Positions 1-6,518 of a stretch of DNA of 7,586 nt are shown here, in pieces (within the stretch, counting starts at the first letter, position 1; every line of letters begins with the position of its first letter). The translations under genes and the position numbers were made by a program. The stretch is from positions 1 through 7,586 of the forward strand of contig PXDM01000392.1 in NCBI GenBank assembly GCA_003565055.1, in the 5' to 3' direction. Under the pieces are notes generated by a model. It was not told where the DNA came from. It did no database searches and was given only the letters and a program-made list of their open reading frames with translations. Source of the stretch: Paracoccaceae bacterium (GTDB taxonomy: Bacteria > Pseudomonadota > Alphaproteobacteria > Rhodobacterales > Rhodobacteraceae).

Positions 1-71
1 ACAGGAATATCTGCATCGGGGGCAAGGCTCCAGGACATGAATCCCCCATCCAGAATCGATCCCGTCGTCAT
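1..71 (-). CDS. Possible start of an unidentified gene, runs off the left edge
   Basis: Reading the minus strand from an ATG at 71 gives an open frame of 23 codons to the window edge, beginning MTTGSILDGGFMSW. It would start 16 bases after the stop of the AraC-type gene on the same strand. The only Shine-Dalgarno-like string (GAGGGAG, overlapping the end of that gene) is about 20 bases upstream, which is too far for a good site. I do not recognise the peptide. It could be the first codons of a downstream gene, or chance open frame in decayed sequence where the rest of the AraC-type gene used to be. Confidence 0.2.
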   Translation of the reverse strand, partial: MTTGSILDGGFMSWSLAPDADIP

Positions 72-87
72 CCGCAAGGGCAGATGC

Positions 88-558
88 TCACTCCCTCAGT
101 TCCAAACGCGATTCCCCTGCCATCATCTGTGCGTCGGGCAATCTTGCAAGCAGGCGATCCTTCGGAAGTTGCAGAACCGTCTTGGAAAAGCCCTCCCCCA
201 ATTCCAGCAGATAGGGATGCGCACTGTCATAAATGCCGATATCGTCGGGCCTTAGAACAGACTGGTTTTCGAACTGTGTAATTCTTGAACTGTTTTTCCG
301 CTGGAGGCTGAAAAGAAAATACTCAGCCGTCGACGCGCGAATATCGCGTTTGCGACGCACCACAGAGTGGATTGCACCCGACACATTCGAAATCGCGATG
401 ACCGAATGCCGCGTGATGCTCAGATCACCGGAAAACCCCGTTGCTTTCGGGGCTTCGCAGCCGAGTTGGACATAACAATCGCACACCGTTTCGCGCCAGA
501 AGGCAAAGCGGTCACGCGGAGAGATATCCGCCGTCGAATAGTGGACGGCCTGGTTCAT
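88..558 (-). CDS. AraC-family regulator, N-terminal effector-binding domain only (truncated)
   Basis: This 156-residue protein starts MNQAVHYSTADISPRDRFAF and matches the N-terminal ligand-binding domain of AraC-type activators (the AraC_binding_2 type): an early R-x-x-F-W-R-E segment (about residues 15-23), a central F-S-L-Q strand, a P-D-D-I-G-I-Y-D-S segment, then LPKDRLLARLPDA near the end. Proteins of this type are usually about 310-330 residues and end in two helix-turn-helix motifs. Here the frame stops right after the sensor domain, so no DNA-binding part is present. An AAAGG ribosome-binding site lies 6-7 bases before the ATG. The gene diverges from the nitrilase gene, the usual place for a local activator of a catabolic operon. 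It may be a pseudogene, a frameshifted gene, or a sensor-only protein. Reading the other minus-strand frames to the window edge did not recover recognisable family sequence. Confidence 0.75.
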   Translation of the reverse strand: MNQAVHYSTADISPRDRFAFWRETVCDCYVQLGCEAPKATGFSGDLSITRHSVIAISNVSGAIHSVVRRKRDIRASTAEYFLFSLQRKNSSRITQFENQSVLRPDDIGIYDSAHPYLLELGEGFSKTVLQLPKDRLLARLPDAQMMAGESRLELRE

Positions 559-699
559 TCTTTACCTTTAGCAGCCCCCAAAGCGTTCAGCGATCTGCCC
601 AAAAACGCAAGTTTCCTGACCCAAATGCCAAAGCGTTCCGTTGTGAAAAAGGACAGAATCGCTCGATCAGAGTTTTACCATAACGAGGACACGAGAAAT
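559..699. promoter_or_regulatory. Divergent regulatory region between regulator and nitrilase operon
   Basis: These 141 bases separate two divergent start codons, so promoters for both directions should lie here. Ribosome-binding sites are visible at each end: AAAGG on the minus strand just outside the regulator ATG, and GAGGA at 685-689, ten bases before the nitrilase ATG. I found no convincing -35/-10 pair for the + direction. TTGTGA at 641-646 lacks a good -10 at normal spacing. That fits an activator-dependent promoter but does not prove it. The operator-like repeats are listed separately. Confidence 0.6.
578..638. repeat. Direct repeat CCAAAGCGTTC (x2), candidate AraC-type operator
   Basis: The 11-mer CCAAAGCGTTC occurs exactly at 578-588 and again at 628-638, a start-to-start distance of 50 bases, or close to five helical turns. 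Two weaker relatives sharing CCAAA begin at 599 (CCAAAAACG) and 621 (CCAAATGCC), so the elements at 578, 599 and 621 are about two turns apart. AraC-family proteins commonly bind directly repeated sites upstream of the promoter they activate. Placement in the divergent region next to an AraC-type gene makes an operator role plausible. Binding itself is inference. Confidence 0.45.
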
Positions 700-1713
700 A
701 TGTCTACACAGTTTAGAGTGGCGGCTGTTCAGGCTGCGCCATGCTTTCTTGATCTCGATGCGGGCGTAGCCAAGGCCGTCAAACTTATCGAAGAGGCCGC
801 GGCGAATGGCGCGCAGCTTGTCGCGTTTTCCGAAACCTGGCTGCCCGGATATCCTAATCATGTCTGGCTTGGCCCGGTCGCTTGGCAGATGCAGTTCGTC
901 GGGCGCTATTTCGACAACTCGATCGTCGCTGGTTCCGAGCATGAGCAACGGATCGCCAAGTCGTGCCGCGACAACAATATTCAGGTGTCGATGGGCGTCA
1001 GCGAGCGTGACGGGGGGTCGCTCTATATCGCGCAGTGGCATTTCGACGAGACCGGCGAGGTTATAAACCGTCGCCGCAAACTGAAGCCCACCCATGTCGA
1101 ACGGACAGTCTTCGGCGAAGGCGACGGGTCGGATCTGAACGTGGTCCAAACCAGAATCGGACGGATCGGCCAGCTGGCCTGCTGGGAGCATCTCCAACCG
1201 CTGTCGAAATACGCGATGTATGCCCAGAACGAACAGATCCACATCGCCGCATGGCCTAATCTCGCTCTCTACAAGGGTGCGGCCTATGCGCTTGGACCAG
1301 AGGTCAATAACGGCGCATCCATGATCTACGCAGTCGAGGGATCGTGCTTCGTACTGGCACCCTGTGCGCTGGTCACCAAGGAAATGCAGGATCTTCTGTG
1401 CGAGGGGAATCCGGAAAAGGAGGCGCTGTTCCCGGTCGGTGGCGGCTATACGGCGATCTATGCCCCGGATGGGTCAGAGATAGCGCCCCGGATTCCGCAT
1501 GATCAGGAAGGCATCATGTATGCCGATATCGACCTGCACATGATCGGCTATGCCAAGGCCGCCGCCGACCCGGCCGGGCATTATGCCAAGCGCGACAGCA
1601 CGCGCCTTCTGATCAACCGAAAGCGCCAGCGCCCGGTCGTGAGCTTCGATGACGCCCCGGGCTGGGAGGAACTTCGTCCCGCTGACGACATCCAGGCCCA
1701 GGTCGCCGAATAA
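700..1713 (+). CDS. Nitrilase (carbon-nitrogen hydrolase superfamily)
   Basis: A 337-residue cytoplasmic enzyme predicted to hydrolyse a nitrile to the carboxylic acid and ammonia (EC 3.5.5.-). The catalytic triad is complete: Glu45 in FSETWLPGYP, Lys127 in RRRKLKPTHVERTVFGEG, and Cys161 in LACWEHLQPLSKYA. The C-W-E-H context and the HVWLG segment (54-58) mark a true nitrilase rather than an amidase or N-carbamoylase. Recalled family sequence places it near the Alcaligenes-type arylacetonitrilases, with the triad offset by two residues, but the substrate cannot be fixed from sequence. The C-terminal tail is somewhat shorter than in that enzyme. The ATG at 700 is chosen because MSTQFRVAAVQAAP matches the family N-terminus. 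In-frame starts further upstream overlap the divergent regulator and add unrelated sequence. It is the first gene of the + strand operon. Confidence 0.94.
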   Translation: MSTQFRVAAVQAAPCFLDLDAGVAKAVKLIEEAAANGAQLVAFSETWLPGYPNHVWLGPVAWQMQFVGRYFDNSIVAGSEHEQRIAKSCRDNNIQVSMGVSERDGGSLYIAQWHFDETGEVINRRRKLKPTHVERTVFGEGDGSDLNVVQTRIGRIGQLACWEHLQPLSKYAMYAQNEQIHIAAWPNLALYKGAAYALGPEVNNGASMIYAVEGSCFVLAPCALVTKEMQDLLCEGNPEKEALFPVGGGYTAIYAPDGSEIAPRIPHDQEGIMYADIDLHMIGYAKAAADPAGHYAKRDSTRLLINRKRQRPVVSFDDAPGWEELRPADDIQAQVAE

Positions 1714-1717
1714 TCCC

Positions 1718-1757
1718 GCCGCCGCGTCACGTGATCATCACCGGCAGGCGCGGCGGC
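1718..1757. other. Inverted repeat in the nitrilase / flavoprotein gap
   Basis: GCCGCCGCG (1718-1726) pairs perfectly with CGCGGCGGC (1749-1757), giving a 9-bp stem with a 22-base loop just after the nitrilase stop. The loop begins with the 8-base palindrome TCACGTGA (1727-1734). There is no following T-run, so it is not a convincing terminator. It could slow 3' decay of the nitrilase message or be a by-product of GC-rich sequence. Confidence 0.4.
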
Positions 1758-1778
1758 CCGCATTCATCGGAGGACGAC

Positions 1779-2468
1779 ATGACCGAACAGACACCCCCGA
1801 TCCCGACGCATGAGGATTTCTATACCGACGCACAGCGCCGGTTGCAGGACGAAAACGGGCATACGAAACTGTCGCATGCCGTGCTTCAGGCCATCGTGCG
1901 GGATGAACTCGAAGACTACCACATCGAGTATATCGAGACGCGTGACTACTTCTTCCTGTCGACGGTCACTGCAGCGGGCGAGCCGACTGTCAGCTACAAG
2001 GGCGGCCCGGTGGGTTTCGTCAAATCTCTGGGCGGCAACCGGCTGGTCTTTCCGAATTATGACGGCAACGGCATGTGGCTTTCGATGGGCAATATCGATG
2101 CGGCCAGCAAGGTCGGAATGCTGTTCATGGATTTCGAGACTCCATGGCGCATTCGGGTGCAGGGCGATGCCAGACTCTCAAAGGACGCAGAGTTGATGGC
2201 CCATTTCCCCGGCTGCAACATGGTGGCTGTCGTCGATGTGACCCACGTGTTCCAGAACTGCGCCCGCATGATCCACAAGCACAAACGGGTCGAGGCGCAT
2301 TCGATCTATGTCCCTGATGCCGAAGGAAAACAGCCATTCCCGGCGTGGAAGCGGATCGGTCCGATTCAGGACTTCCTGCACGAACGCGACAAGGGCAAGG
2401 CCGAGGAGAATGGCGGCACGCTGACCGAAGAAGAATACATGGCCAAGGTGATGGACGGCACATCCTGA
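1779..2468 (+). CDS. Pyridoxamine 5'-phosphate oxidase-like FMN split-barrel protein
   Basis: A 229-residue soluble protein of the PNPOx-like, FMN-binding split beta-barrel fold. After a helical lead (about 1-55) comes the barrel core: FFLSTVTAAGEPTVSYKGG, then RLVFPNYDGNGMWLSMGNI, VGMLFMDFETPWRIRVQGDA and the VVDVTHVFQNC strand. This pattern of first strand, S-x-K-G-G, N-x-G-N-G and 'R-V-x-G-x-A' is typical of the broad family annotated as pyridoxamine 5'-phosphate oxidase-related. It does not show that the protein is PdxH; the role is unknown and may be a flavin- or deazaflavin-dependent reductase or oxidase, or a binding protein. The C-terminal 60 residues are charged and likely helical. 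GGAGG at 1769-1773, five bases before the ATG, decides this start over in-frame upstream codons. It lies 65 bases after the nitrilase, same strand, so it is probably co-transcribed and linked to the same substrate. Confidence 0.85.
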   Translation: MTEQTPPIPTHEDFYTDAQRRLQDENGHTKLSHAVLQAIVRDELEDYHIEYIETRDYFFLSTVTAAGEPTVSYKGGPVGFVKSLGGNRLVFPNYDGNGMWLSMGNIDAASKVGMLFMDFETPWRIRVQGDARLSKDAELMAHFPGCNMVAVVDVTHVFQNCARMIHKHKRVEAHSIYVPDAEGKQPFPAWKRIGPIQDFLHERDKGKAEENGGTLTEEEYMAKVMDGTS

Positions 2469-2636
2469 CCAGGGCTTCCCCGACAAAGGCGCGCCGGGCG
2501 CATCACCCGGATGAAGACCTCAACGAGGCGCAAAACGCCCATCGGGCGCATGGATGCGTGCGGCCGAAAACATGGTGACGTGACCCCGGAAAGCACCACC
2601 GGCCAGTGATTTTTCGACAACAAGGAGAAACCAAAC

Positions 2637-3899
2637 ATGAACATGCGAATGACGACTTCGGCAGCAATGGCCTGCGGATTGCTTGCCGTTGCCACAGCGG
2701 CCAGTGCCGCAAGCGATGGCCCGGTCTGCGGCCTGAACACGGGCGAGCCCGCCACTGGCGCGCCGATCAAGGTCGGCGGGATCAACGGCAACGCCCCTCC
2801 GGGAGATTTTTCCGGCGGCACAGATGCGGCTGCGGCCTATTTCAGATGCGTCAATGCGAATGGCGGGATCAATGGGCGGCCCATCAATTACATTGTCGAC
2901 AATGATCAATGGAACCCGGAACTGGCGGGTCAGATCGCGAGCCGACTTGTCGTGGATGAGGGCGTGGTGGCGCTGGTCGGCAATGGCTCGGTCGTCGAGA
3001 TGGCCGTGAACGCGCAGCTTTACGCGGATGAGGGCGTGATGGCGATGGCGTCCGGCTGCGCGATTTCGGAATGCTTTGAAAGCTCGAACATCGTTTCGAC
3101 AAACCAGGGTCCGCTGCCCTCGGGCATCGGTGCGCTGAAATTCGCCATTGAGGAACTTGGAACCGAACATGCTGCCTGCATCGGCTTCAACATTCCCAAT
3201 AATGGCGGCTGGGCCTGCGACTGGATGAACCGCTATATGGAGGAAAACGGCCTGCGAGGCACGTCGATCCTGATGGACCCGACCAGCGTGGATCTGAACG
3301 GGACATATCTGCAAGCCATTGCGTCCGGGGCCGATACGATCCTTCTGATGCTGCCCGCAGGCCCCGCCATCGGGCTGCTGGGCGTGGCCGAGGAACAGGC
3401 CGGGCGCGATATGTTCAACTGGGTCTCGCCCACGCCGCTGTATGATCCCGGCGTGACCGAGGTTCTGGGCGACTATTGGGACGGTCATATCTACATTAAT
3501 ATCGAGTTGAACCAGTTCGACAGCGACGGGGCGGACAATCACAACTGGATTGCCGTAATGGACGCCTATGGTCGGCCCGGTGACCGGCGCGACACTTTCA
3601 GTCAATCCGGCTATCTCTCGGCGAAGTTCTTTGTCGAGGCGCTGCTGGAGCTTGACCCCGAGGCCATCGACCGCCCCAGCGTGACCGAGGCCATCAAGGG
3701 CATTGTCGGCGCCGAGAGTGATCTGCTTTGCGGCCCCTATTACGTCGGCGAGGCGGATCGTCACATGCCCAACTACCGGGGACGGATGGTCGTCTTCCGC
3801 GGAGGGGCGTTCGAGCTGGTGCGCGACTGTTACGACATCGAGACCGCCTATCTTGAACCGATCCTGAAACAGGAGCGCAGACTGGGTCTGCGGGACTGA
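2637..3899 (+). CDS. Periplasmic substrate-binding protein, branched-chain-amino-acid-type ABC importer
   Basis: A 420-residue type I periplasmic binding protein of the LivJ/LivK (HAAT) class. Residues 1-24 form a signal peptide (MNMRMTTS, hydrophobic core, cleavage after ATAASA). The mature part opens with the usual strand IKVGGINGNAPPG, then a helix ending NANGGINGRPINYIVDNDQW (75-92), the family's 'N-x-x-G-G-I-x-G-R' hallmark. The helix that follows leads to VALVGNGSVVEM, where ligand-contacting residues normally lie. The mature chain has eight cysteines (31, 71, 141, 146, 181, 194, 365, 398), suggesting several disulfides. AAGGAG at 2622-2627 supports the ATG at 2637. It is the first gene of the transporter block. 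The ligand is unknown; proteins of this class bind amino acids, amides, urea, aromatic acids and others, and the nitrilase context suggests a nitrile, amide or acid. Confidence 0.9.
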   Translation: MNMRMTTSAAMACGLLAVATAASAASDGPVCGLNTGEPATGAPIKVGGINGNAPPGDFSGGTDAAAAYFRCVNANGGINGRPINYIVDNDQWNPELAGQIASRLVVDEGVVALVGNGSVVEMAVNAQLYADEGVMAMASGCAISECFESSNIVSTNQGPLPSGIGALKFAIEELGTEHAACIGFNIPNNGGWACDWMNRYMEENGLRGTSILMDPTSVDLNGTYLQAIASGADTILLMLPAGPAIGLLGVAEEQAGRDMFNWVSPTPLYDPGVTEVLGDYWDGHIYINIELNQFDSDGADNHNWIAVMDAYGRPGDRRDTFSQSGYLSAKFFVEALLELDPEAIDRPSVTEAIKGIVGAESDLLCGPYYVGEADRHMPNYRGRMVVFRGGAFELVRDCYDIETAYLEPILKQERRLGLRD

Positions 3900-3914
3900 C
3901 ACCCTTCGCGTCCC

Positions 3915-3945
3915 GCCGGACGGCGACCCTCCCTCGCCGTCCGGC
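3915..3945 (+). promoter_or_regulatory. Intercistronic hairpin after the binding-protein gene
   Basis: GCCGGACGGCGA (3915-3926) and TCGCCGTCCGGC (3934-3945) form a perfect 12-bp stem with a 7-base loop (CCCTCCC), filling most of the 70-base gap between binding protein and permease. It is followed by CCCCTTTCGTT, a poor U-tract, so full termination is unlikely. Such hairpins are known in binding-protein operons to protect the upstream message or cause partial termination. Either would give more periplasmic binding protein than membrane components. Confidence 0.7.
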
Positions 3946-3969
3946 CCCTTTCGTTCAGGAGCACAGCGC

Positions 3970-4845
3970 ATGATGACGGTCTACGGCCTCTTTCTGGTAT
4001 CCGGTCTGGCGGTAGGCTCGCTCTACGCGCTTGGTGGAATCGGGCTGGTCATCTTGCGCCGCTCTACCGGGTTTCTGAACTTCGCTTACGGGGCCATCGC
4101 CGCATTTTCGGCAATGATGGCCTGGCAAATCGGCAACTGGGGCGCTCCTGCTCCGCTGGCATGGATCGGGGCAGTGCTGACGGGCTTTGTCTTGTCCCTA
4201 TCCTTCGGCTATGCGCTTGCGCCGCGCCTGTCGCACCGGGAACCCGCAATCAAGGCAGTGGCAACGCTTGGATATCTGCTGATCCTTTTGGGATTGATGA
4301 GCGTGTTATGGGACCACTCGCTGCGCAGACTGGAACTGCCCACTGACAGAATGGCGGTGATTGTGCTGGGCGTGCGCGTCACTGGCACGCGACTGATCTT
4401 GCTGGGACTGGCGATTGCAGCGGTCATCGCAATGATCATCTATCTCGACCGGACCCGCACCGGGCTGAACATGCGCGCCTTGGCGGACAATCGCGCGCAT
4501 TCTGCCCTGCTTGGAATCCCGATCCTGAAGGTCGAAACGATTGCCTGGGGGATCTCGGGTGCATTGGCAGGCGTGACCGGCATCTTCTTCGGCAGTCTGG
4601 TGCGGCTGGAACCCAGCGTCATCACCTTCATGGTCATCCCCGCGATGGCGGCGGCCATTTGCGGACGGCTGACATCCCTGCCCGCGACTATGGCAGGAGG
4701 CCTGTTCATCGGCGTTGTTGAATCCATGCTCGCGCTTATCCCGGCGCTGTCAGCCTACCGCACGATGGCCCCCTACATCATCGCCGGATTGATCATTCTG
4801 TGGATGCAGCGCGGAACGAAACTGACCTTTGCGACAGGAGATTGA
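3970..4845 (+). CDS. LivH-type ABC transporter permease
   Basis: A 291-residue inner-membrane permease of the branched-chain-amino-acid-type importer family, with about eight hydrophobic segments spread along its length. The N-terminal GLAVGSLYALGGIGLVILRR followed by STGFLNFAYGAIAAFSAMMA is the LivH hallmark ('N-F-A-x-G'). The cytoplasmic coupling loop that contacts the ATPases is seen as NMRALADNRAHSALLGIPIL, followed by IAWGISGALAGVTGIF. Length fits the family. AGGAG at 3957-3961, eight bases before ATG 3970, supports the start (a second ATG follows immediately). The next gene begins five bases after its stop. Confidence 0.92.
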   Translation: MMTVYGLFLVSGLAVGSLYALGGIGLVILRRSTGFLNFAYGAIAAFSAMMAWQIGNWGAPAPLAWIGAVLTGFVLSLSFGYALAPRLSHREPAIKAVATLGYLLILLGLMSVLWDHSLRRLELPTDRMAVIVLGVRVTGTRLILLGLAIAAVIAMIIYLDRTRTGLNMRALADNRAHSALLGIPILKVETIAWGISGALAGVTGIFFGSLVRLEPSVITFMVIPAMAAAICGRLTSLPATMAGGLFIGVVESMLALIPALSAYRTMAPYIIAGLIILWMQRGTKLTFATGD

Positions 4846-4850
4846 GCGCC

Positions 4851-5813
4851 ATGAAACCAAGCATTCAATCGGCCTTTGCAATCCTCTTCTTCGGTGTCGC
4901 AATCTTCGTTCTGCCGCTCGTTCTCGGGGGGTTCTGGATCAGGGTCGTCACATCGGCGGCAATCTTCGCGCTGGCCGCCGCCGGTGTCGGATTGGTCTAT
5001 GCCCAACTGGGACTCATAAATTTTTCGCAGATCGCGCTGATCGGTGTCGGCGGCTGGATCGCCTTGCGGCTCAACTTCGCGACGGAACTGCCGGTCATGC
5101 TTCTCATCGTCATTGCGGGTCTTGCAACTGGCGCATTCGGGGCCCTCTTTGCATTGCCCGCACTCCGGTTGCGCGGGCTTTATCTGGCCCTGGTCACCCT
5201 GATGGTCGCGGCGACGTTTCAGATCGTCTTCAACGCTGTTCAATTTCCCAACGGAGGCAGCGGGTTCTGGGGTGTGGCCCAGCAATCCGGGCAAGCCATG
5301 CGTCGCCCTGCCATAGCGACGTCTGATGCGGCCTATCTTGCATTCTCGATGATCGGGCTTGCGCTCGGCCTGCTGCTGATCGAAGCCCATAAACGCACGG
5401 CCCCCGGCAGGGCCTGGAAGATGATCCGCATGTCCGAAGCAAATGCAATGGCCGCAGGGGTCAATGTCACATGGTTCAAGATCTGGGCTTTCGCGTTGTC
5501 CGGCTTCCTTGCTGGCACTGCCGGGGCGCTGCTGGCCGGGGCGCTGCGGCAACTCGACGCGCGCAGCTTTACTGCGGTCGAAGGAATTCTTTTGTTCGCC
5601 CTCACGGTCGTCGGCGGTGTCCATTCCTGGCTTGGCGCGGTTCTGGCGGGCGTGCTCTACAAACTGTTGCCCGCGCTCTTGAACAATCTGGGCGTCACAT
5701 CTGGCGTCGCCCTCATCATCTTTGGGATTGCACTGTTGCACACGATCATGACAGCGCCGCGCGGTATTGCGGGTCAGGTCGAGGCTGTGTTTCAACGGAA
5801 GAACAAGGCATGA
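4851..5813 (+). CDS. LivM-type ABC transporter permease
   Basis: A 320-residue inner-membrane permease, partner of the LivH-type protein. Recognisable LivM segments are AAAGVGLVYAQLGLINFSQIA with G-x-G-G-W following, ALFALPALRLRGLYLALVTL, and the coupling loop RAWKMIRMSEANAMAAGVN followed by FKIWAFALSGFLAGTAGALL. The C-terminal half carries GILLFALTVVGGVHSWLGAV, where the family has its conserved G-G-x-G/H-x-x-x-G-x stretch. ACAGGAG at 4834-4840, inside the end of the previous gene, sits ten bases before ATG 4851, so that start is preferred over an in-frame ATG at 4800 buried in the upstream gene. The stop overlaps the next start (ATGA), implying translational coupling. Confidence 0.92.
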   Translation: MKPSIQSAFAILFFGVAIFVLPLVLGGFWIRVVTSAAIFALAAAGVGLVYAQLGLINFSQIALIGVGGWIALRLNFATELPVMLLIVIAGLATGAFGALFALPALRLRGLYLALVTLMVAATFQIVFNAVQFPNGGSGFWGVAQQSGQAMRRPAIATSDAAYLAFSMIGLALGLLLIEAHKRTAPGRAWKMIRMSEANAMAAGVNVTWFKIWAFALSGFLAGTAGALLAGALRQLDARSFTAVEGILLFALTVVGGVHSWLGAVLAGVLYKLLPALLNNLGVTSGVALIIFGIALLHTIMTAPRGIAGQVEAVFQRKNKA

Positions 5814-6514
5814 TCGACGTTGCCAACCTCACGGTAAAATTCGGGGGCGTAGTCGCGCTCGATGATGTGAGTATCCACCTCACCAGTGATGTGATCGGTC
5901 TGATCGGCCCCAACGGCGCGGGAAAGACCACGCTGATCAACGCATTCTCGGGCTTTGCGCCCGTGACCGGCGGACGGATCGGTGTCAATGGTCGCGATCT
6001 TCTGTCCATGCCGCCCCACGCGCGGGCGCGCTGGGGCCTCGCAAGATCCTTTCAGAAGGTGCAGACCGTGCCGGACCTGACAGTTCAGGACCATCTGCAG
6101 ACGGTGCTAGACAGCAAGCGGATGCCGAGATCCGAGCGCGCCGCCGAGGTTGACCGCGTGCTGGACTTCCTCGAAATCGCGCAATTGCGGGACCGCAAAG
6201 GGCGCGATTTGAACCCGTTCCAGTCGCGAATGACGGAAATCGGAAAATGTCTTGTCGGCGGTCCGCGCATGGTCTTGCTGGACGAACCGGGCGGCGGGTT
6301 GAGCGAGTTGGAAATGGTGCGCCTGCGCCGGGTCATCACCCGCATTCACGCGGAGTTTGGGGCCCAGGTGCTGCTGGTCGATCACGACGTGGACCTGATC
6401 CGCGACGTGTGTTCTGTTACGGTCGTGCTGGATTTCGGCAAGTTGATCGCATTCGGGGTGACGGCCGAGGTCCTGGCGAATGAAGTAGTGAAGGCGGCTT
6501 ACCTGGGGAGGTAA
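5810..6514 (+). CDS. LivG-type ABC transporter ATP-binding protein with altered signature motif
   Basis: A 234-residue cytoplasmic ATPase of the importer. Visible motifs are Walker A GPNGAGKTT (33-41), the Q-loop glutamine Gln82 in GLARSFQKV, Walker B MVLLDEP (154-160), and the switch histidine His192 in LLVDHDVDLI. The signature motif is odd: where LivG proteins have about LPYGQQR or LSYGQQR, this one reads LNPFQSRMTEIG (134-145). The conserved glycine is phenylalanine and the serine position is not serine. It is also shorter than usual LivG (about 250), missing part of the segment after the Q-loop. The start ATG at 5810 overlaps the LivM-type stop by four bases, and MIDVANLTVKFGG matches the family N-terminus, so longer upstream readings are rejected. 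The protein is expected to pair with the LivF-type ATPase downstream. Confidence 0.9.
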   Translation: MIDVANLTVKFGGVVALDDVSIHLTSDVIGLIGPNGAGKTTLINAFSGFAPVTGGRIGVNGRDLLSMPPHARARWGLARSFQKVQTVPDLTVQDHLQTVLDSKRMPRSERAAEVDRVLDFLEIAQLRDRKGRDLNPFQSRMTEIGKCLVGGPRMVLLDEPGGGLSELEMVRLRRVITRIHAEFGAQVLLVDHDVDLIRDVCSVTVVLDFGKLIAFGVTAEVLANEVVKAAYLGR

Positions 6515-6518
6515 CAGC

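Noticed and set aside
641..681. Possible sigma-70 promoter, TTGTGA with TACCAT before the nitrilase
   Set aside because: The spacing is far from 17 bases, and a start just after TACCAT would fall in the ribosome-binding site.
367..699. In-frame N-terminal extension of the nitrilase to 367
   Set aside because: It overlaps the divergent AraC-type gene, reads as unrelated sequence, and the family N-terminus matches the ATG at 700 with GAGGA before it.
2494..2548. Short stem-loops in the gap before the binding-protein gene (CCGGG/CCCGG at 2494-2510; CGCCC/GGGCG at 2536-2548)
   Set aside because: Only 5-bp stems with no T-run, so neither supports a terminator; such small stems are expected by chance in GC-rich DNA.
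2520..3971. Long minus-strand open frame of 483 codons opposite the binding-protein gene
   Set aside because: It is antisense to a clearly recognisable binding protein and shows no family motif; a GC-rich codon bias produces such shadows.
4773..5795. Minus-strand open frame of 340 codons opposite the LivM-type permease
   Set aside because: Its composition (very rich in Asp, Glu, Arg, Gln, Cys) is what the complement of a hydrophobic membrane gene gives; no recognisable domain and no good start site.
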